Assembly: GCF_023736155.1 (NCBI RefSeq)
Contig: NZ_JAMLJJ010000002.1
Span: 186,001 to 250,000, forward strand
Reading direction: 5' to 3'
DNA: 64,000 bases
From: Larsenimonas salina
GTDB lineage: Bacteria; Pseudomonadota; Gammaproteobacteria; Pseudomonadales; Halomonadaceae
Positions 9,359 to 17,140 of the stretch are shown in pieces. The position numbers and the translations under genes are program-made. Within the stretch, counting starts at the first letter, position 1; each line of letters opens with the position of its first letter. Under the pieces are notes generated by a model. The model had not been told where the DNA came from. It searched no databases and worked only from the letters and a program-made list of their open reading frames with translations.

Positions 9359-10018
9359 TCAGTGGCGTTTGATCACGCGCTCGATCGCCGATGGCAGTTC
9401 GCGCATGTGCGTGATCGCTGCCGCGCCCTCGGGCGTGGTTTCGGTCTCGGGGAAGCGATTGATGTGGATGACCGGCATGCCGGCCATTAGCCCAGAGTCT
9501 ACCCCGACCGCGGCGTCGTCGATCACGATGGCGCGCTCGGGTGGAAATCCCATCGCCCTGGCGGCGTGCTGGTAAAGGCGAGGGTCGGGCTTGTGGTGGC
9601 CGATCTCGTAGGCCGAATAAAGGTGTTCGCCGAAGAAGTCGCCAAGCCCGGAGGCCGCCATCGAGCGCTGGATCTTCTCGAGCGGCCCATTGGAGACCAC
9701 CGCCATCGGGTAGGGCAGTTGTTTGATGGCCTCGAAAATGCCGTCGATGCGGGGCACGCCCTCGTCCATACGCGCGTAGAGTCGTTCACGCATGGCGGGC
9801 ATGGCGGCGTCACGCCGTGGGTCGGAGAGCGTGCCGTGCTCGGCCTCAAGCGTTGCCAGAATGGTCGGGAAGGCGGTGCCCCGATAGCGCGTCATGTAGT
9901 CCTCGGGCACAAAGGGAAAGCCCAGCGCGTTGAAGGTCTCCGTCAAGACCTCCGCCAGCAGCGGTTCGCTGTCGACCAGGGTGCCGTCGCAGTCAAAAAG
10001 CAAGCAGTAATCAGCCAT
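9359..10018 (-). CDS. HAD-superfamily phosphatase (YieH/phosphoglycolate-phosphatase-like)
   Basis: A 219-residue HAD hydrolase with motif I DCDGTLVDSE (nucleophile Asp9, general acid Asp11), motif II in AVVSNGP, the lysine of motif III in GHHKPDPRLY and the metal-binding acidic pair in VIDDAAVGVDSG. The helical cap between motifs I and II places it with beta-phosphoglucomutase or YieH-like phosphatases, which act on small phosphosugars in the cytoplasm. The start at 10018 is the ATG directly before ADYCLLFDCDG. The gene is monocistronic, divergent from msrP across 292 nt. Confidence 0.85.
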   Translation of the reverse strand: MADYCLLFDCDGTLVDSEPLLAEVLTETFNALGFPFVPEDYMTRYRGTAFPTILATLEAEHGTLSDPRRDAAMPAMRERLYARMDEGVPRIDGIFEAIKQLPYPMAVVSNGPLEKIQRSMAASGLGDFFGEHLYSAYEIGHHKPDPRLYQHAARAMGFPPERAIVIDDAAVGVDSGLMAGMPVIHINRFPETETTPEGAAAITHMRELPSAIERVIKRH

Positions 10019-10310
10019 GGGCCTCTCGCTCGGAATCGGTATGTAAGGCGCTCAGTATGGCCGGGCCCGGGGGCAAGTGCCATGACACGTCGCACGCCTT
10101 CCAGGCGGCAGTGGGCGAGACGCGCGCGTTCGACCACACTGAAGGCCACAAGAGCACAGGCTTTATGAGTGCGGCAGGCTTTCATACGGCCGGGCACAAT
10201 CATGGCCAACCCATGAAAAATGAAGGGTCCTGCGGGGAACCTTGTGGTTTTGTTTCTGTCTGTAACGAAAGGGCGCATCAATGCGTTCTGTTTTCAACTA
10301 GGAGTGCGCC

Positions 10311-11324
10311 ATGCTGATTTATCGTCGCCGTCCTCACGATGTCTCGGAAGCGGACGTTACCCCGGAATCAATCTACCGAAGTCGTCGTGCGTTCATGGGG
10401 ACGCTGAGCGGGCTTGGGCTTGCCGCCTCGTTTGCGCCGTCGGCGTGGGCCAAACCGCCCTACGAGGGCGTTGGCGAGGCCGATGCACCCAAGTGGTTCG
10501 CCGCCAAGAAAGCCGATGCCCGGTGGGACGCGGTGGTGCCCGCAGACCCCTCAAAAGACAAGACCACGCCGTTCGAGGACGCAACGCACTACAACAACTT
10601 CTTTGAGTTCGGCACCGACAAGGACGACCCGGCGGCCCGCGCCGGACAGCTCACGACAGCGCCCTGGAGTGTGACGGTCGATGGGCTCGTCAATGCCCCG
10701 GGGGCGATTGCGCTGGAAGATCTGATCGGCCCGAGTCAGCTCGAGGAGCGCATCTATCGGCTGCGCTGTGTCGAGGCCTGGTCGATGGTGATTCCCTGGC
10801 TCGGCATCCCGCTTGCGGACGTGATCAAACGCGCCGACCCGAAAAGCGAGGCCCGTTATGTGCGTTTCGAAACGCTGGTACGGCCCGAGGAAATGCCGGG
10901 TCAGCGCTCGCGCTTCGGTTTGATCGACTGGCCCTACATCGAAGGGCTGCGACTTGATGAGGCGATGCATCCGCTGGCGTTTCTGGCGGTGGGTAATTAC
11001 GGTCGAGTGCTGCCAAATCAGAACGGCGCGCCGCTCAGATTGGTGGTGCCGTGGAAGTACGGCTTCAAGAGCATCAAATCGATCGTTCGGATCTCGCTGG
11101 TCAAGGACGCGCCGATGAACTCTTGGCAACAGATCGCGCCCAACGAGTATGGCTTTTACGCCAACGTCAATCCGGACGTGGATCACCCGCGCTGGAGCCA
11201 GGCCACCGAGCGGCGATTGCCGAACTCGTTGTTCAGTCCCAACCGCATCGACACTCGTCTGTTCAATGGCTACGACGAGGTGGCGAGCCTGTATGCGGGC
11301 ATGGACCTTCGGAAGCACTTTTGA
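10311..11324 (+). CDS. msrP: Protein-methionine-sulfoxide reductase catalytic subunit MsrP
   Basis: A 337-residue periplasmic molybdoenzyme (YedY/MsrP) that repairs methionine sulfoxide in envelope proteins. A Tat signal is present: SRRAFMG (twin Arg at residues 25-26) followed by a hydrophobic stretch and a cleavage-like site at AWA-KPP. The molybdenum ligand is probably Cys153 in [15 protein letters not shown]. The reading frame ends with TGA overlapping the ATG of msrQ (TGATG), so translation is probably coupled. The 292-nt upstream gap to the divergent HAD gene must hold its promoter; I could not assign one with confidence. Confidence 0.95.
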   Translation: MLIYRRRPHDVSEADVTPESIYRSRRAFMGTLSGLGLAASFAPSAWAKPPYEGVGEADAPKWFAAKKADARWDAVVPADPSKDKTTPFEDATHYNNFFEFGTDKDDPAARAGQLTTAPWSVTVDGLVNAPGAIALEDLIGPSQLEERIYRLRCVEAWSMVIPWLGIPLADVIKRADPKSEARYVRFETLVRPEEMPGQRSRFGLIDWPYIEGLRLDEAMHPLAFLAVGNYGRVLPNQNGAPLRLVVPWKYGFKSIKSIVRISLVKDAPMNSWQQIAPNEYGFYANVNPDVDHPRWSQATERRLPNSLFSPNRIDTRLFNGYDEVASLYAGMDLRKHF

Positions 11325-11947
11325 TGCAGACTTCTCCCAGACTCATCCTCCTGTGGCGAGTGCTCGTGTTTTTCGCCGCGCTTTCACCACTGGGGTACTG
11401 GAGCGCGCAGGTGGCGCTCGGCCACGCAGGCCCGGAGCCCGGCCAATACCTCCTGTTGAAGTTAGGCCTCTGTGCGCTGGTGGTGCTGCTCTTGACGCTT
11501 GCATTGACGCCCTTGACTCGGCTGACCGGCTGGCGCGGCTTTACCGCTATCCGGCGCCAGCTCGGGCTCTGGTGTTTCGCGTATGCGCTGCTGCATCTGA
11601 CAAGCTATGTGCTGTTTATTCTGGGCCTCGATGTCTCACTGCTTTGGGACGACATTCAGCGCAGGCCCTACATCATCGTTGGGGCCTTGGCGCTTTTAGG
11701 GCTTCTGGTGATGGCTGTGACCTCCAACCGCGCCTCGATGCGCCGGCTTGGCAAGCGCTGGAAGCGAGTGCATTCGCTGGTTTATGGGATGCTCTTGCTG
11801 GTGCTTCTGCATTTTTTCTGGGTGGTGCGCGCCGACATGGCCGAGTGGGCCGGCTATGCACTTGCCGGGGCTGCGCTGCTGCTTTTGCGGCTTGACGCGC
11901 TTTCGCGGCGACTGCCTGCGCTTGGCCGACGGTTGCGGCTTCGTTAG
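11324..11947 (+). CDS. msrQ: MsrQ heme-binding membrane subunit
   Basis: A 207-residue inner-membrane protein of the YedZ/MsrQ family, the b-type heme electron donor to MsrP. I count about six hydrophobic segments; histidines in FAYALLHLTSYV, RVHSLVYG and LLHFFWVV are likely heme ligands. The start is the ATG at 11324, which overlaps the msrP stop by one base, the standard arrangement; a longer upstream reading frame exists but only overlaps msrP. The gene ends 6 nt before the converging dinB stop. Confidence 0.93.
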   Translation: MQTSPRLILLWRVLVFFAALSPLGYWSAQVALGHAGPEPGQYLLLKLGLCALVVLLLTLALTPLTRLTGWRGFTAIRRQLGLWCFAYALLHLTSYVLFILGLDVSLLWDDIQRRPYIIVGALALLGLLVMAVTSNRASMRRLGKRWKRVHSLVYGMLLLVLLHFFWVVRADMAEWAGYALAGAALLLLRLDALSRRLPALGRRLRLR

Positions 11948-11953
11948 CCGGGT

Positions 11954-12994
11954 CTAGAACAGTCCGAGCTGCATCAGTTCCTGCGGCGGCACCAGCCTGA
12001 CGCCGACGCCCAGCAACCGCACCGGACGGGCCTTTCGCTGCCAGGCCTCGCCGAGCAGGGCCTCGAAGGTGGCGAGATCCGGCGCGTGGCCGCCGGTTTC
12101 AAGCGTGGTGATGCTGAAGTCGTTGAAGCGCACCTTCACGAACACCTTGTTGGTGGCCGGCCGGTCGTGTCGGTCAAGGCGTTCGTCGAGCTTGTCGACC
12201 AGAGCCGGGAGCGCGCGGCGGCAGGCATCAATATCCGGCAGGTCGTGATCGAAGGTGGTTTCGACACTGACCGACTTGCGCTCGCGCTCGGTCTTGACCT
12301 CTCGGCGGTCGATGCCGCGGGCTAGCTCGTAAAGCCGGTGGCCGAACTTGCCGAATTGCTCGATGAGCGTTGGAAGCGCCAGTGCCTTGAGTTCCTGACA
12401 GGTGGTGATGCTTAGCCGCTCAAGCTTGGTCTGTGTGGCAGGGCCCACCCCATGGAGCTTACTGACCGGCAGCCGTTCGATGAACGCCTCGGCCTCCTCG
12501 GGAGGAATGACGAACAGGCCGTCCGGCTTTTCCCAATCGCTTGCGATCTTTGCCAGAAACTTGTTGGGCGCCGCTCCCACCGACACGGTGATGCCGGTGC
12601 GCGCGTTCGCCTCGCGCTTGAGCCACTGGGCCATCCAGGTTGCGCTGCCCTGAAAGCGGGGCGTGTCGGTGACGTCCAGGTACGCTTCATCGAGCGACAG
12701 TGGTTCGACCTTGTCGGTCAGCTCGAAAAAAAGCGCCTGAATCTGTTGGGAGACCTGGCGGTACTTGTCGAAATCGGGCTTTACGATCACAAGTTCCGGG
12801 CAGCGCTTGACCGCCTGTGCCATCGGCATTGCCGAATGAATCCCAAAGGTGCGCGCCGGGTAGTTGCAGGTGGCCACCACGCCTCGGTGCTCGGGCCGCC
12901 CGCCCACGGCGAGCGGCCGCTCGAGCAGGTCGGGGTTGTCCCGCATTTCAACGGCGGCGTAAAAGCAGTCGCAATCGGCGTGCAAGATCTTCAC
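11954..12994 (-). CDS. dinB: DNA polymerase IV (Y-family)
   Basis: A 346-residue translesion polymerase. Catalytic acidic residues appear in the N-terminal HADCDCFYAAVEM and in SLDEAYLDVT; the thumb helix-hairpin-helix region contains LHGVGPATQTKLERLSI, and the little-finger domain follows to the C-terminal QLGLF, which resembles a beta-clamp-binding peptide. The initiation codon is GTG at 12994. It lies 3 nt downstream of the DUF1289 gene and is the third gene of a hisC-like/DUF1289/dinB run. I see no LexA-type box immediately upstream, so SOS control would have to act from an operon promoter. Confidence 0.93.
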   Translation of the reverse strand: MKILHADCDCFYAAVEMRDNPDLLERPLAVGGRPEHRGVVATCNYPARTFGIHSAMPMAQAVKRCPELVIVKPDFDKYRQVSQQIQALFFELTDKVEPLSLDEAYLDVTDTPRFQGSATWMAQWLKREANARTGITVSVGAAPNKFLAKIASDWEKPDGLFVIPPEEAEAFIERLPVSKLHGVGPATQTKLERLSITTCQELKALALPTLIEQFGKFGHRLYELARGIDRREVKTERERKSVSVETTFDHDLPDIDACRRALPALVDKLDERLDRHDRPATNKVFVKVRFNDFSITTLETGGHAPDLATFEALLGEAWQRKARPVRLLGVGVRLVPPQELMQLGLF

Positions 12995-12997
12995 GGG

Positions 12998-13168
12998 CTA
13001 GTGCTCTGGACGCTCGGCCTTGCGGCGGCGTATACGCGCAAGTGCGCAAGCCTTGTCCGCGTCGCTGAGCGAGCCCCAGGCGACGATCTCGTCGATGTGG
13101 CGATAGCAGCCCGTGCAGAGCTGCTCGTCGTTGAGTCGGCAGTGATTGCGACAGGGCGACTCGATCAT
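12998..13168 (-). CDS. Small DUF1289 (Fe-S-like cysteine motif) protein
   Basis: A 56-residue protein starting MIESPCRNHCRLNDEQLC, with cysteines at 6, 10, 18 and 21 in the pattern SPCxxxC...LCxGC and the conserved GCYRHIDEIVAWGSLSD that define DUF1289. The four cysteines suggest metal or Fe-S binding; function is unknown for the family. It sits 4 nt after the aminotransferase stop and 3 nt before the dinB GTG, so the three genes are almost surely co-transcribed. Confidence 0.88.
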   Translation of the reverse strand: MIESPCRNHCRLNDEQLCTGCYRHIDEIVAWGSLSDADKACALARIRRRKAERPEH

Positions 13169-13172
13169 GCGC

Positions 13173-14285
13173 TCAGCCTTTGGTCGCGTCGCGCTTGGCG
13201 AGTATATCGAGCAGCGGGTCGAGCCGGCCCGGCATCAGGGCGTCCTCGACGGCGCTGATGCGTAAAAGATGCCCGAGCGCTGGATGAGGGGGCCGATGAA
13301 CGATGACGCCGGCCTCCAGTAGCGCGTGCTGCCCGTCAGTGGCGGTCTCGGCATCGTCGGTCACGATCGTCACGAAGTTGGTAACGCTTGGCAGCACCGA
13401 CACGCCGTGCGCTCGAAGATTCGCGCTCAGGCGCTCACGGCGAGCGATCACGTCCTGAATGTGGGTCTGCACTTCCTCGTCGTGATCGAGAAGCGTCGTG
13501 GCCGCGTCGAGGGCAAGCGAGGAGACGGCGTAATGAATGCGCACCGCATTGAGCGCGCGCACGGTCTCGGGCTCGGCAAGGGCGTAGCCGATGCGAAGTC
13601 CGGCCAGGCCGTGCGCCTTGGAGAAGGTGCGAAGGCGAATCACGCCTGGCAGGGGCCGACTTTCGATCCGCTCGGCACAGAAATCGAAGTAGGCCTCATC
13701 GAGCAGCAACCAGCACTGCTCGGGTAGCCGCCGGGCCAGTTCTTCAATGCGCTCGACCTCGATCAGTGCGCCGGTCGGGTTGTCGGGGTTGGCCAGATAG
13801 ACCAGCCGCGCGTTTGAGGCATTCGCGCGCGCACACAAGGCGTCGATGTCCGGCATCAGTGCGCCGCCCTCGAGGCCATAGGGCACCTCCTCGAGCGCGC
13901 AGCCGTGGCCTCTGGCGAAATAGGCAAACGTCGGGTAGGTGCCAGCGCTTGTTACCACGGTATCGCCCGGGGCACAGCAGGCGCGAAGCGTAAGCGCCAT
14001 CAGGCTGTCGGCGCCGGCATCGACCATGAGCGTCTCGAGGGCTACATCAAGGCGACCGGCCAGACGCGTTCGTACCTCGAACGCCTCGGCGTCGCCGTAG
14101 GCCCGAGCCAGGTGCGCGGCGCGCTCGCCGAGCACGGCCGCGAGCGCGTTATGGGGCATGTCGAGGCCTTCGTTGGAGCCAAGCTGGTGGGGCAGTGTAC
14201 GCCCAAGCCGGCGCTCGAGTGCCTTCAGGCCGGGAAACGGGTTTTTGGGGTGCTCATCATCGAGCTGGGGCGCGAATCGGGACAC
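13173..14285 (-). CDS. Histidinol-phosphate/aromatic aminotransferase family, PLP-dependent
   Basis: A 370-residue fold-type I aminotransferase of the HisC family. NPDNPTG is at residues 166-172, the PLP-ring Asp196 and Tyr199 in LLLDEAYFDF, the Schiff-base Lys223 in FSKAHGLAGLRIGYA, and the substrate phosphate-binding region near the N-terminus begins LGSNEGLDMP. It stands outside any his operon and heads the DUF1289-dinB run, so it may serve as a second HisC or act on aromatic amino acids, as stand-alone HisC paralogues do. Substrate assignment is open. Confidence 0.82.
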   Translation of the reverse strand: MSRFAPQLDDEHPKNPFPGLKALERRLGRTLPHQLGSNEGLDMPHNALAAVLGERAAHLARAYGDAEAFEVRTRLAGRLDVALETLMVDAGADSLMALTLRACCAPGDTVVTSAGTYPTFAYFARGHGCALEEVPYGLEGGALMPDIDALCARANASNARLVYLANPDNPTGALIEVERIEELARRLPEQCWLLLDEAYFDFCAERIESRPLPGVIRLRTFSKAHGLAGLRIGYALAEPETVRALNAVRIHYAVSSLALDAATTLLDHDEEVQTHIQDVIARRERLSANLRAHGVSVLPSVTNFVTIVTDDAETATDGQHALLEAGVIVHRPPHPALGHLLRISAVEDALMPGRLDPLLDILAKRDATKG

Positions 14286-14345
14286 GGTGCCTCCTGAGCG
14301 TGGAACGTGGGAAATGCGCGCGGTACCGCTGTCACCGTTTTGGGC

Positions 14346-14846
14346 TCAGTAGCGGCGGGTGGTATTCAGCGCCTGCTCGTCGAACGCGCCGCTTGAACGG
14401 GTCTGCCAGACCGGGTCGTCCTGACCGCTGCGGTAGAGCTGCATGGTGAGGGTGTAAGGGTAAAGCGTCCGGTCGGAAAGCGACAGGGGGGCGCGGGCTT
14501 CAAGCGAGGTTTCAAGCAGCCACTGATTGGCCTGGGTCGGCCTGGGGGCGGGGCCTGGCCAGGCGATGACCTGAAGCGTCTCGCTCTTGGCCAAAAGCGC
14601 CCGCGCCAGCGCGTCTGTGAAGTGGCCCACAGGCGTCGGGAAATGTTGATCGATGGTGGTCGGTGGCACCACCAGTACCGGCTGTGCGGCGCCTTTTTGC
14701 CAAAGGGGCGTCCTTTCGAGCGTGAGCGCGGCCTGGCGGCCGAGGCCGTTCAGCGGGTCGCGTTCACGAAACGTCGGTGAAGACGAGAACAGCGAACAGC
14801 CGCTGACAGTGAGCACAAGTACAAGGGCCAGCCATCTCAGCCTCAT
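14346..14846 (-). CDS. Predicted outer-membrane lipoprotein, unknown function
   Basis: A 166-residue protein with a clear lipoprotein signal: MRLRWLALVLVLTVSGCSLF, lipobox VSGC with Cys17. The mature part contains a mixed alpha/beta pattern (PVLVVPPTTIDQHFPTPVGH, LQVIAWPGPAP, WLLETSLEA, YPYTLTMQLYRSG) reminiscent of small envelope proteins that sum up oligomeric strands, but I do not recognise the family. Ser at +2 favours outer-membrane sorting. Its ATG overlaps the stop of the upstream lysophospholipase gene (ATGA), indicating translational coupling. Confidence 0.72.
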   Translation of the reverse strand: MRLRWLALVLVLTVSGCSLFSSSPTFRERDPLNGLGRQAALTLERTPLWQKGAAQPVLVVPPTTIDQHFPTPVGHFTDALARALLAKSETLQVIAWPGPAPRPTQANQWLLETSLEARAPLSLSDRTLYPYTLTMQLYRSGQDDPVWQTRSSGAFDEQALNTTRRY

Positions 14847-15811
14847 GAGGCGGCTTCCTGCGCTGTGGGCGGTGCATCGATGAACCGCACCAGCCGGTCG
14901 AACAACGGCGTTCGGATGTCCGGCAGTTCATTGACCAGATGGTGGCGGGCGCGGTCGTGACAGACGGTCTGGGCGTTGGGGAATTTTCGCTCGAGCATCG
15001 GCAGGTTGTACTGCCAGTCCACGGTCAGGTCCTGTGTGCCTTGGAGAATCAGGGTCGGCATGGGCGAGGGCGGCAGCGCCTTCAGATCCGCCATCCAAAG
15101 GCGCATCGCACTGACCCAGGAAACTGACAGGAATGCCGGCTGCAGCGGGTCGTCATGGTGGAGAAAACGGGCAAAGTGCTGGTCGTTGCTATTGGCGCGA
15201 AACTTGCGCTTCAGGGTGCGGACAAACGGTTTTAGTGCCGAGTGCAGCCAGCGGGACTGATTCCAGCCAAGGGGTCTAACCAGCGGCGCCAGCAAACACA
15301 GGGATTGCCAGGGCGTCTCCGGGTCGCTCAGTGCGTCGGTTGCAAGAATCGCGCTGCCGGTGCTTTGGCCGATGCCGCTCCAGGGTTTGGGGGCAAGGTC
15401 GCGCTCATTGAGTGTGCTTCGAATCACGCGAAGGCAGCCGACATAGTCGTCGAAGGCATCGATCGAGGCCCGGGCGCCGTTTGACAGGCCGTGGCCGGGC
15501 AAATCCCACAGCACCACTTGCCACTGTGCGCGCAAAAGCGTTTCCAGCAGATGCCCATAAAGGCCCAGATGGTCGAAGTAGCCATGCACGACAAACACGG
15601 TGCCTCGAGGCGCGGGTGGGCACCAGACCTGGCTCCAGAGTGTCCAGCTCCCCGCCTCGATCATGCCGCTGTAGACGGTATCGACCAGGGGCAGGCAGCG
15701 ACTCAAGTCGTAATAGGCCATGTACTCGCCCAGAAGCCCGCTCGTGTCCTTGACCGGCGCGGGCGGGCCTGATTGTGAAAGCAGGCTGAAGTCGGGCAGT
15801 GAGTGCGTCAT
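14843..15811 (-). CDS. Alpha/beta hydrolase, lysophospholipase/monoacylglycerol-lipase type
   Basis: A 322-residue serine hydrolase of the Hydrolase_4 (PldB-like) group. The oxyanion motif HGYFDHLGLY is at residue 76, a WDLPGHGLSNG loop follows, and the nucleophile elbow is GQSTG at 148-152 (Ser150). Later DLTVDW and ARHHLVNE supply the probable acid and histidine. There is no signal peptide, so cytoplasmic action on lysophospholipids or monoacylglycerols is expected. It is first in a two-gene operon with the lipoprotein gene (4-nt overlap). Confidence 0.83.
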   Translation of the reverse strand: MTHSLPDFSLLSQSGPPAPVKDTSGLLGEYMAYYDLSRCLPLVDTVYSGMIEAGSWTLWSQVWCPPAPRGTVFVVHGYFDHLGLYGHLLETLLRAQWQVVLWDLPGHGLSNGARASIDAFDDYVGCLRVIRSTLNERDLAPKPWSGIGQSTGSAILATDALSDPETPWQSLCLLAPLVRPLGWNQSRWLHSALKPFVRTLKRKFRANSNDQHFARFLHHDDPLQPAFLSVSWVSAMRLWMADLKALPPSPMPTLILQGTQDLTVDWQYNLPMLERKFPNAQTVCHDRARHHLVNELPDIRTPLFDRLVRFIDAPPTAQEAAS

Positions 15812-15961
15812 GGGGACCTGGGGCTGCGTCTTGATCGAATGTCCATGCCCTTAGTGTAACGCCTTTGATGGGTTTTTGGACACTGTTCGATTTGTTCGGC
15901 CGCAGGTGAAGTACCCATGAATCGGCTCGGTTTATCCAGATACTGACCTTAGACCTCACCT

Positions 15962-16465
15962 TCAGAGCGAGCGGGCGTCTCGTGTCACACCATCGAGTGC
16001 GGAATTGCTGGTGCCGCGCTCGAGAATCACGCTGAAGCTGCCATCGGTTTCAAGCACGACGGCGTAGACCTGATCGACGTCAGCGACGCCCTTGGCGCGG
16101 ATCGCGGCGCGCACCTCGGCTTCGGCTACCCGCTCGCGCTGCAGGGCGCCCTCGAGATAGCGGCCTTCATGCAGTAAAAGCGTCGGGGTGGATTTGATCA
16201 GATTCTTGAACCACGTCGAGCGCACCGAGGTGAAGGTCATGGTGAACTGAAGCCCGATGATCACCAAAAACGCGGTGATGCCCTGAACCAGCGAGACGTC
16301 GGAAGACGTCAGCGCGGTGGCAAGCGTCGACCCAAGCGCAATGGTTGCGACGAAATCGAAGGCGTTCCACTTCGAAAGCGTCCGTTTACCGGACAGTCGC
16401 AACAGGACAACCAGTGCGAGATAGCTCATGACGCCGACGATGAGCGTGTGCAGGATCGGGGGCAT
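15962..16465 (-). CDS. DUF421 (YetF-like) membrane protein
   Basis: A 167-residue protein with three N-terminal hydrophobic segments (residues about 8-28, 38-55 and 60-80) followed by the soluble DUF421 domain: TLLLHEGRYLEGALQRERVAEAEVRAAIR and ADVDQVYAVVLETDGSFSVI. Residues LSGKRTLSKWNAFDFVATIALGS match the conserved family core. Function is unknown; members are common in spore formers and proteobacteria. It is transcribed alone, with the repeat-rich gap 16466-16634 directly upstream. Confidence 0.85.
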   Translation of the reverse strand: MPPILHTLIVGVMSYLALVVLLRLSGKRTLSKWNAFDFVATIALGSTLATALTSSDVSLVQGITAFLVIIGLQFTMTFTSVRSTWFKNLIKSTPTLLLHEGRYLEGALQRERVAEAEVRAAIRAKGVADVDQVYAVVLETDGSFSVILERGTSNSALDGVTRDARSL

Positions 16466-16495
16466 TGATAGACATCCAGAGTGAGTGAAACCGGT

Positions 16496-16583
16496 AAGGC
16501 TTGAAGCAGTGAAGGCTTTAAGCGCAGAAGGCTTAAAGCGTAGGTGGTGTGCTCATCGCTGTCAGGGTCATCGCTTTCAGGGG
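16496..16583. repeat. Two short degenerate tandem repeats in an intergenic gap
   Basis: Three head-to-tail 16-nt units (16496-16511, 16512-16527, 16528-16543; core AAGGCTTNAAGC) are followed after 10 nt by two 15-nt units (16554-16568 and 16569-16583; core CATCGCTNTCAGGG). They fill about half of the gap between two minus-strand membrane-protein genes. No reading frame or hairpin terminator explains them. Confidence 0.75.
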
Positions 16584-16634
16584 TGCCTCTGATAGAGGTC
16601 TCCCTGACAGGGGCACTTCAAGGCGCGCGTCGGC

Positions 16635-17030
16635 TTATTGATCGGCCTGCGGCGATGTACTGGTCTTCAACGTGGCGACCGCCATGATCAGCCAGCCAAG
16701 CAGTAAAAGTGCGCCGCCGATGGGGGTCACCGGTCCGATGAATGACGGCGCGCCAAGGGCAAGGGCGTAGAGCGAGCCTGAAAAGAGCACGATGCCCGAG
16801 AACCAGCAGCGAATGGCAAGGCGCCGGGCCTTTGGAGTGCGACTTTGGCAGAACAGAAGCAGCGCTATCGCAAGCGTATGCCACATCTGATAGCGCACGG
16901 CGGTTTCCCACGCCTGCAGCATCGTTTCGCTGAGTCGACCGTCGAGGCCGTGCGCCCCGAACGCCCCGGCGGCAACCGCCATGAAACCACTAAAGTAGAC
17001 GGCGCACCGTTCGAATTTTTCCCGCATCAT
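16635..17030 (-). CDS. DUF423 (YgdD-like) small membrane protein
   Basis: A 131-residue inner-membrane protein with about four hydrophobic helices; the motif VAAGAFGAHGLDGRL near residue 20 and YQMWHTLAIALLL are characteristic of DUF423. The function is not established. I set the start at ATG 17030 because GGGAG lies 6-7 nt before it and the protein then begins MMREKFERC; a longer frame to 17138 would run through the divergent promoter region of the AGCS gene. Confidence 0.85.
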   Translation of the reverse strand: MMREKFERCAVYFSGFMAVAAGAFGAHGLDGRLSETMLQAWETAVRYQMWHTLAIALLLFCQSRTPKARRLAIRCWFSGIVLFSGSLYALALGAPSFIGPVTPIGGALLLLGWLIMAVATLKTSTSPQADQ

Positions 17031-17087
17031 GTACACTCCCTCACCGCACAATTCAGTAACGCCCAACAAGATAGATAAAACCCGTTG

Positions 17088-17109
17088 TTCACTCGGTTTA
17101 ACGAGTGAA
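17088..17109. promoter_or_regulatory. Inverted repeat in the divergent DUF423/AGCS promoter region
   Basis: TTCACTCG (17088-17095) and CGAGTGAA (17102-17109) flank GTTTAA. The 8-bp dyad lies 32 nt before the AGCS start codon, in the 110-nt divergent gap. It could be an operator or a leader hairpin; there is no T-tract after it. Confidence 0.45.
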
Positions 17110-17140
17110 TTGAGCAGGTAAACACTGGAGCCCCTCACTA

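Noticed and set aside
9566-10168. Plus-strand frame opposite the HAD phosphatase
   Set aside because: The HAD motifs on the minus strand are complete; this frame has no ribosome site and no domain.
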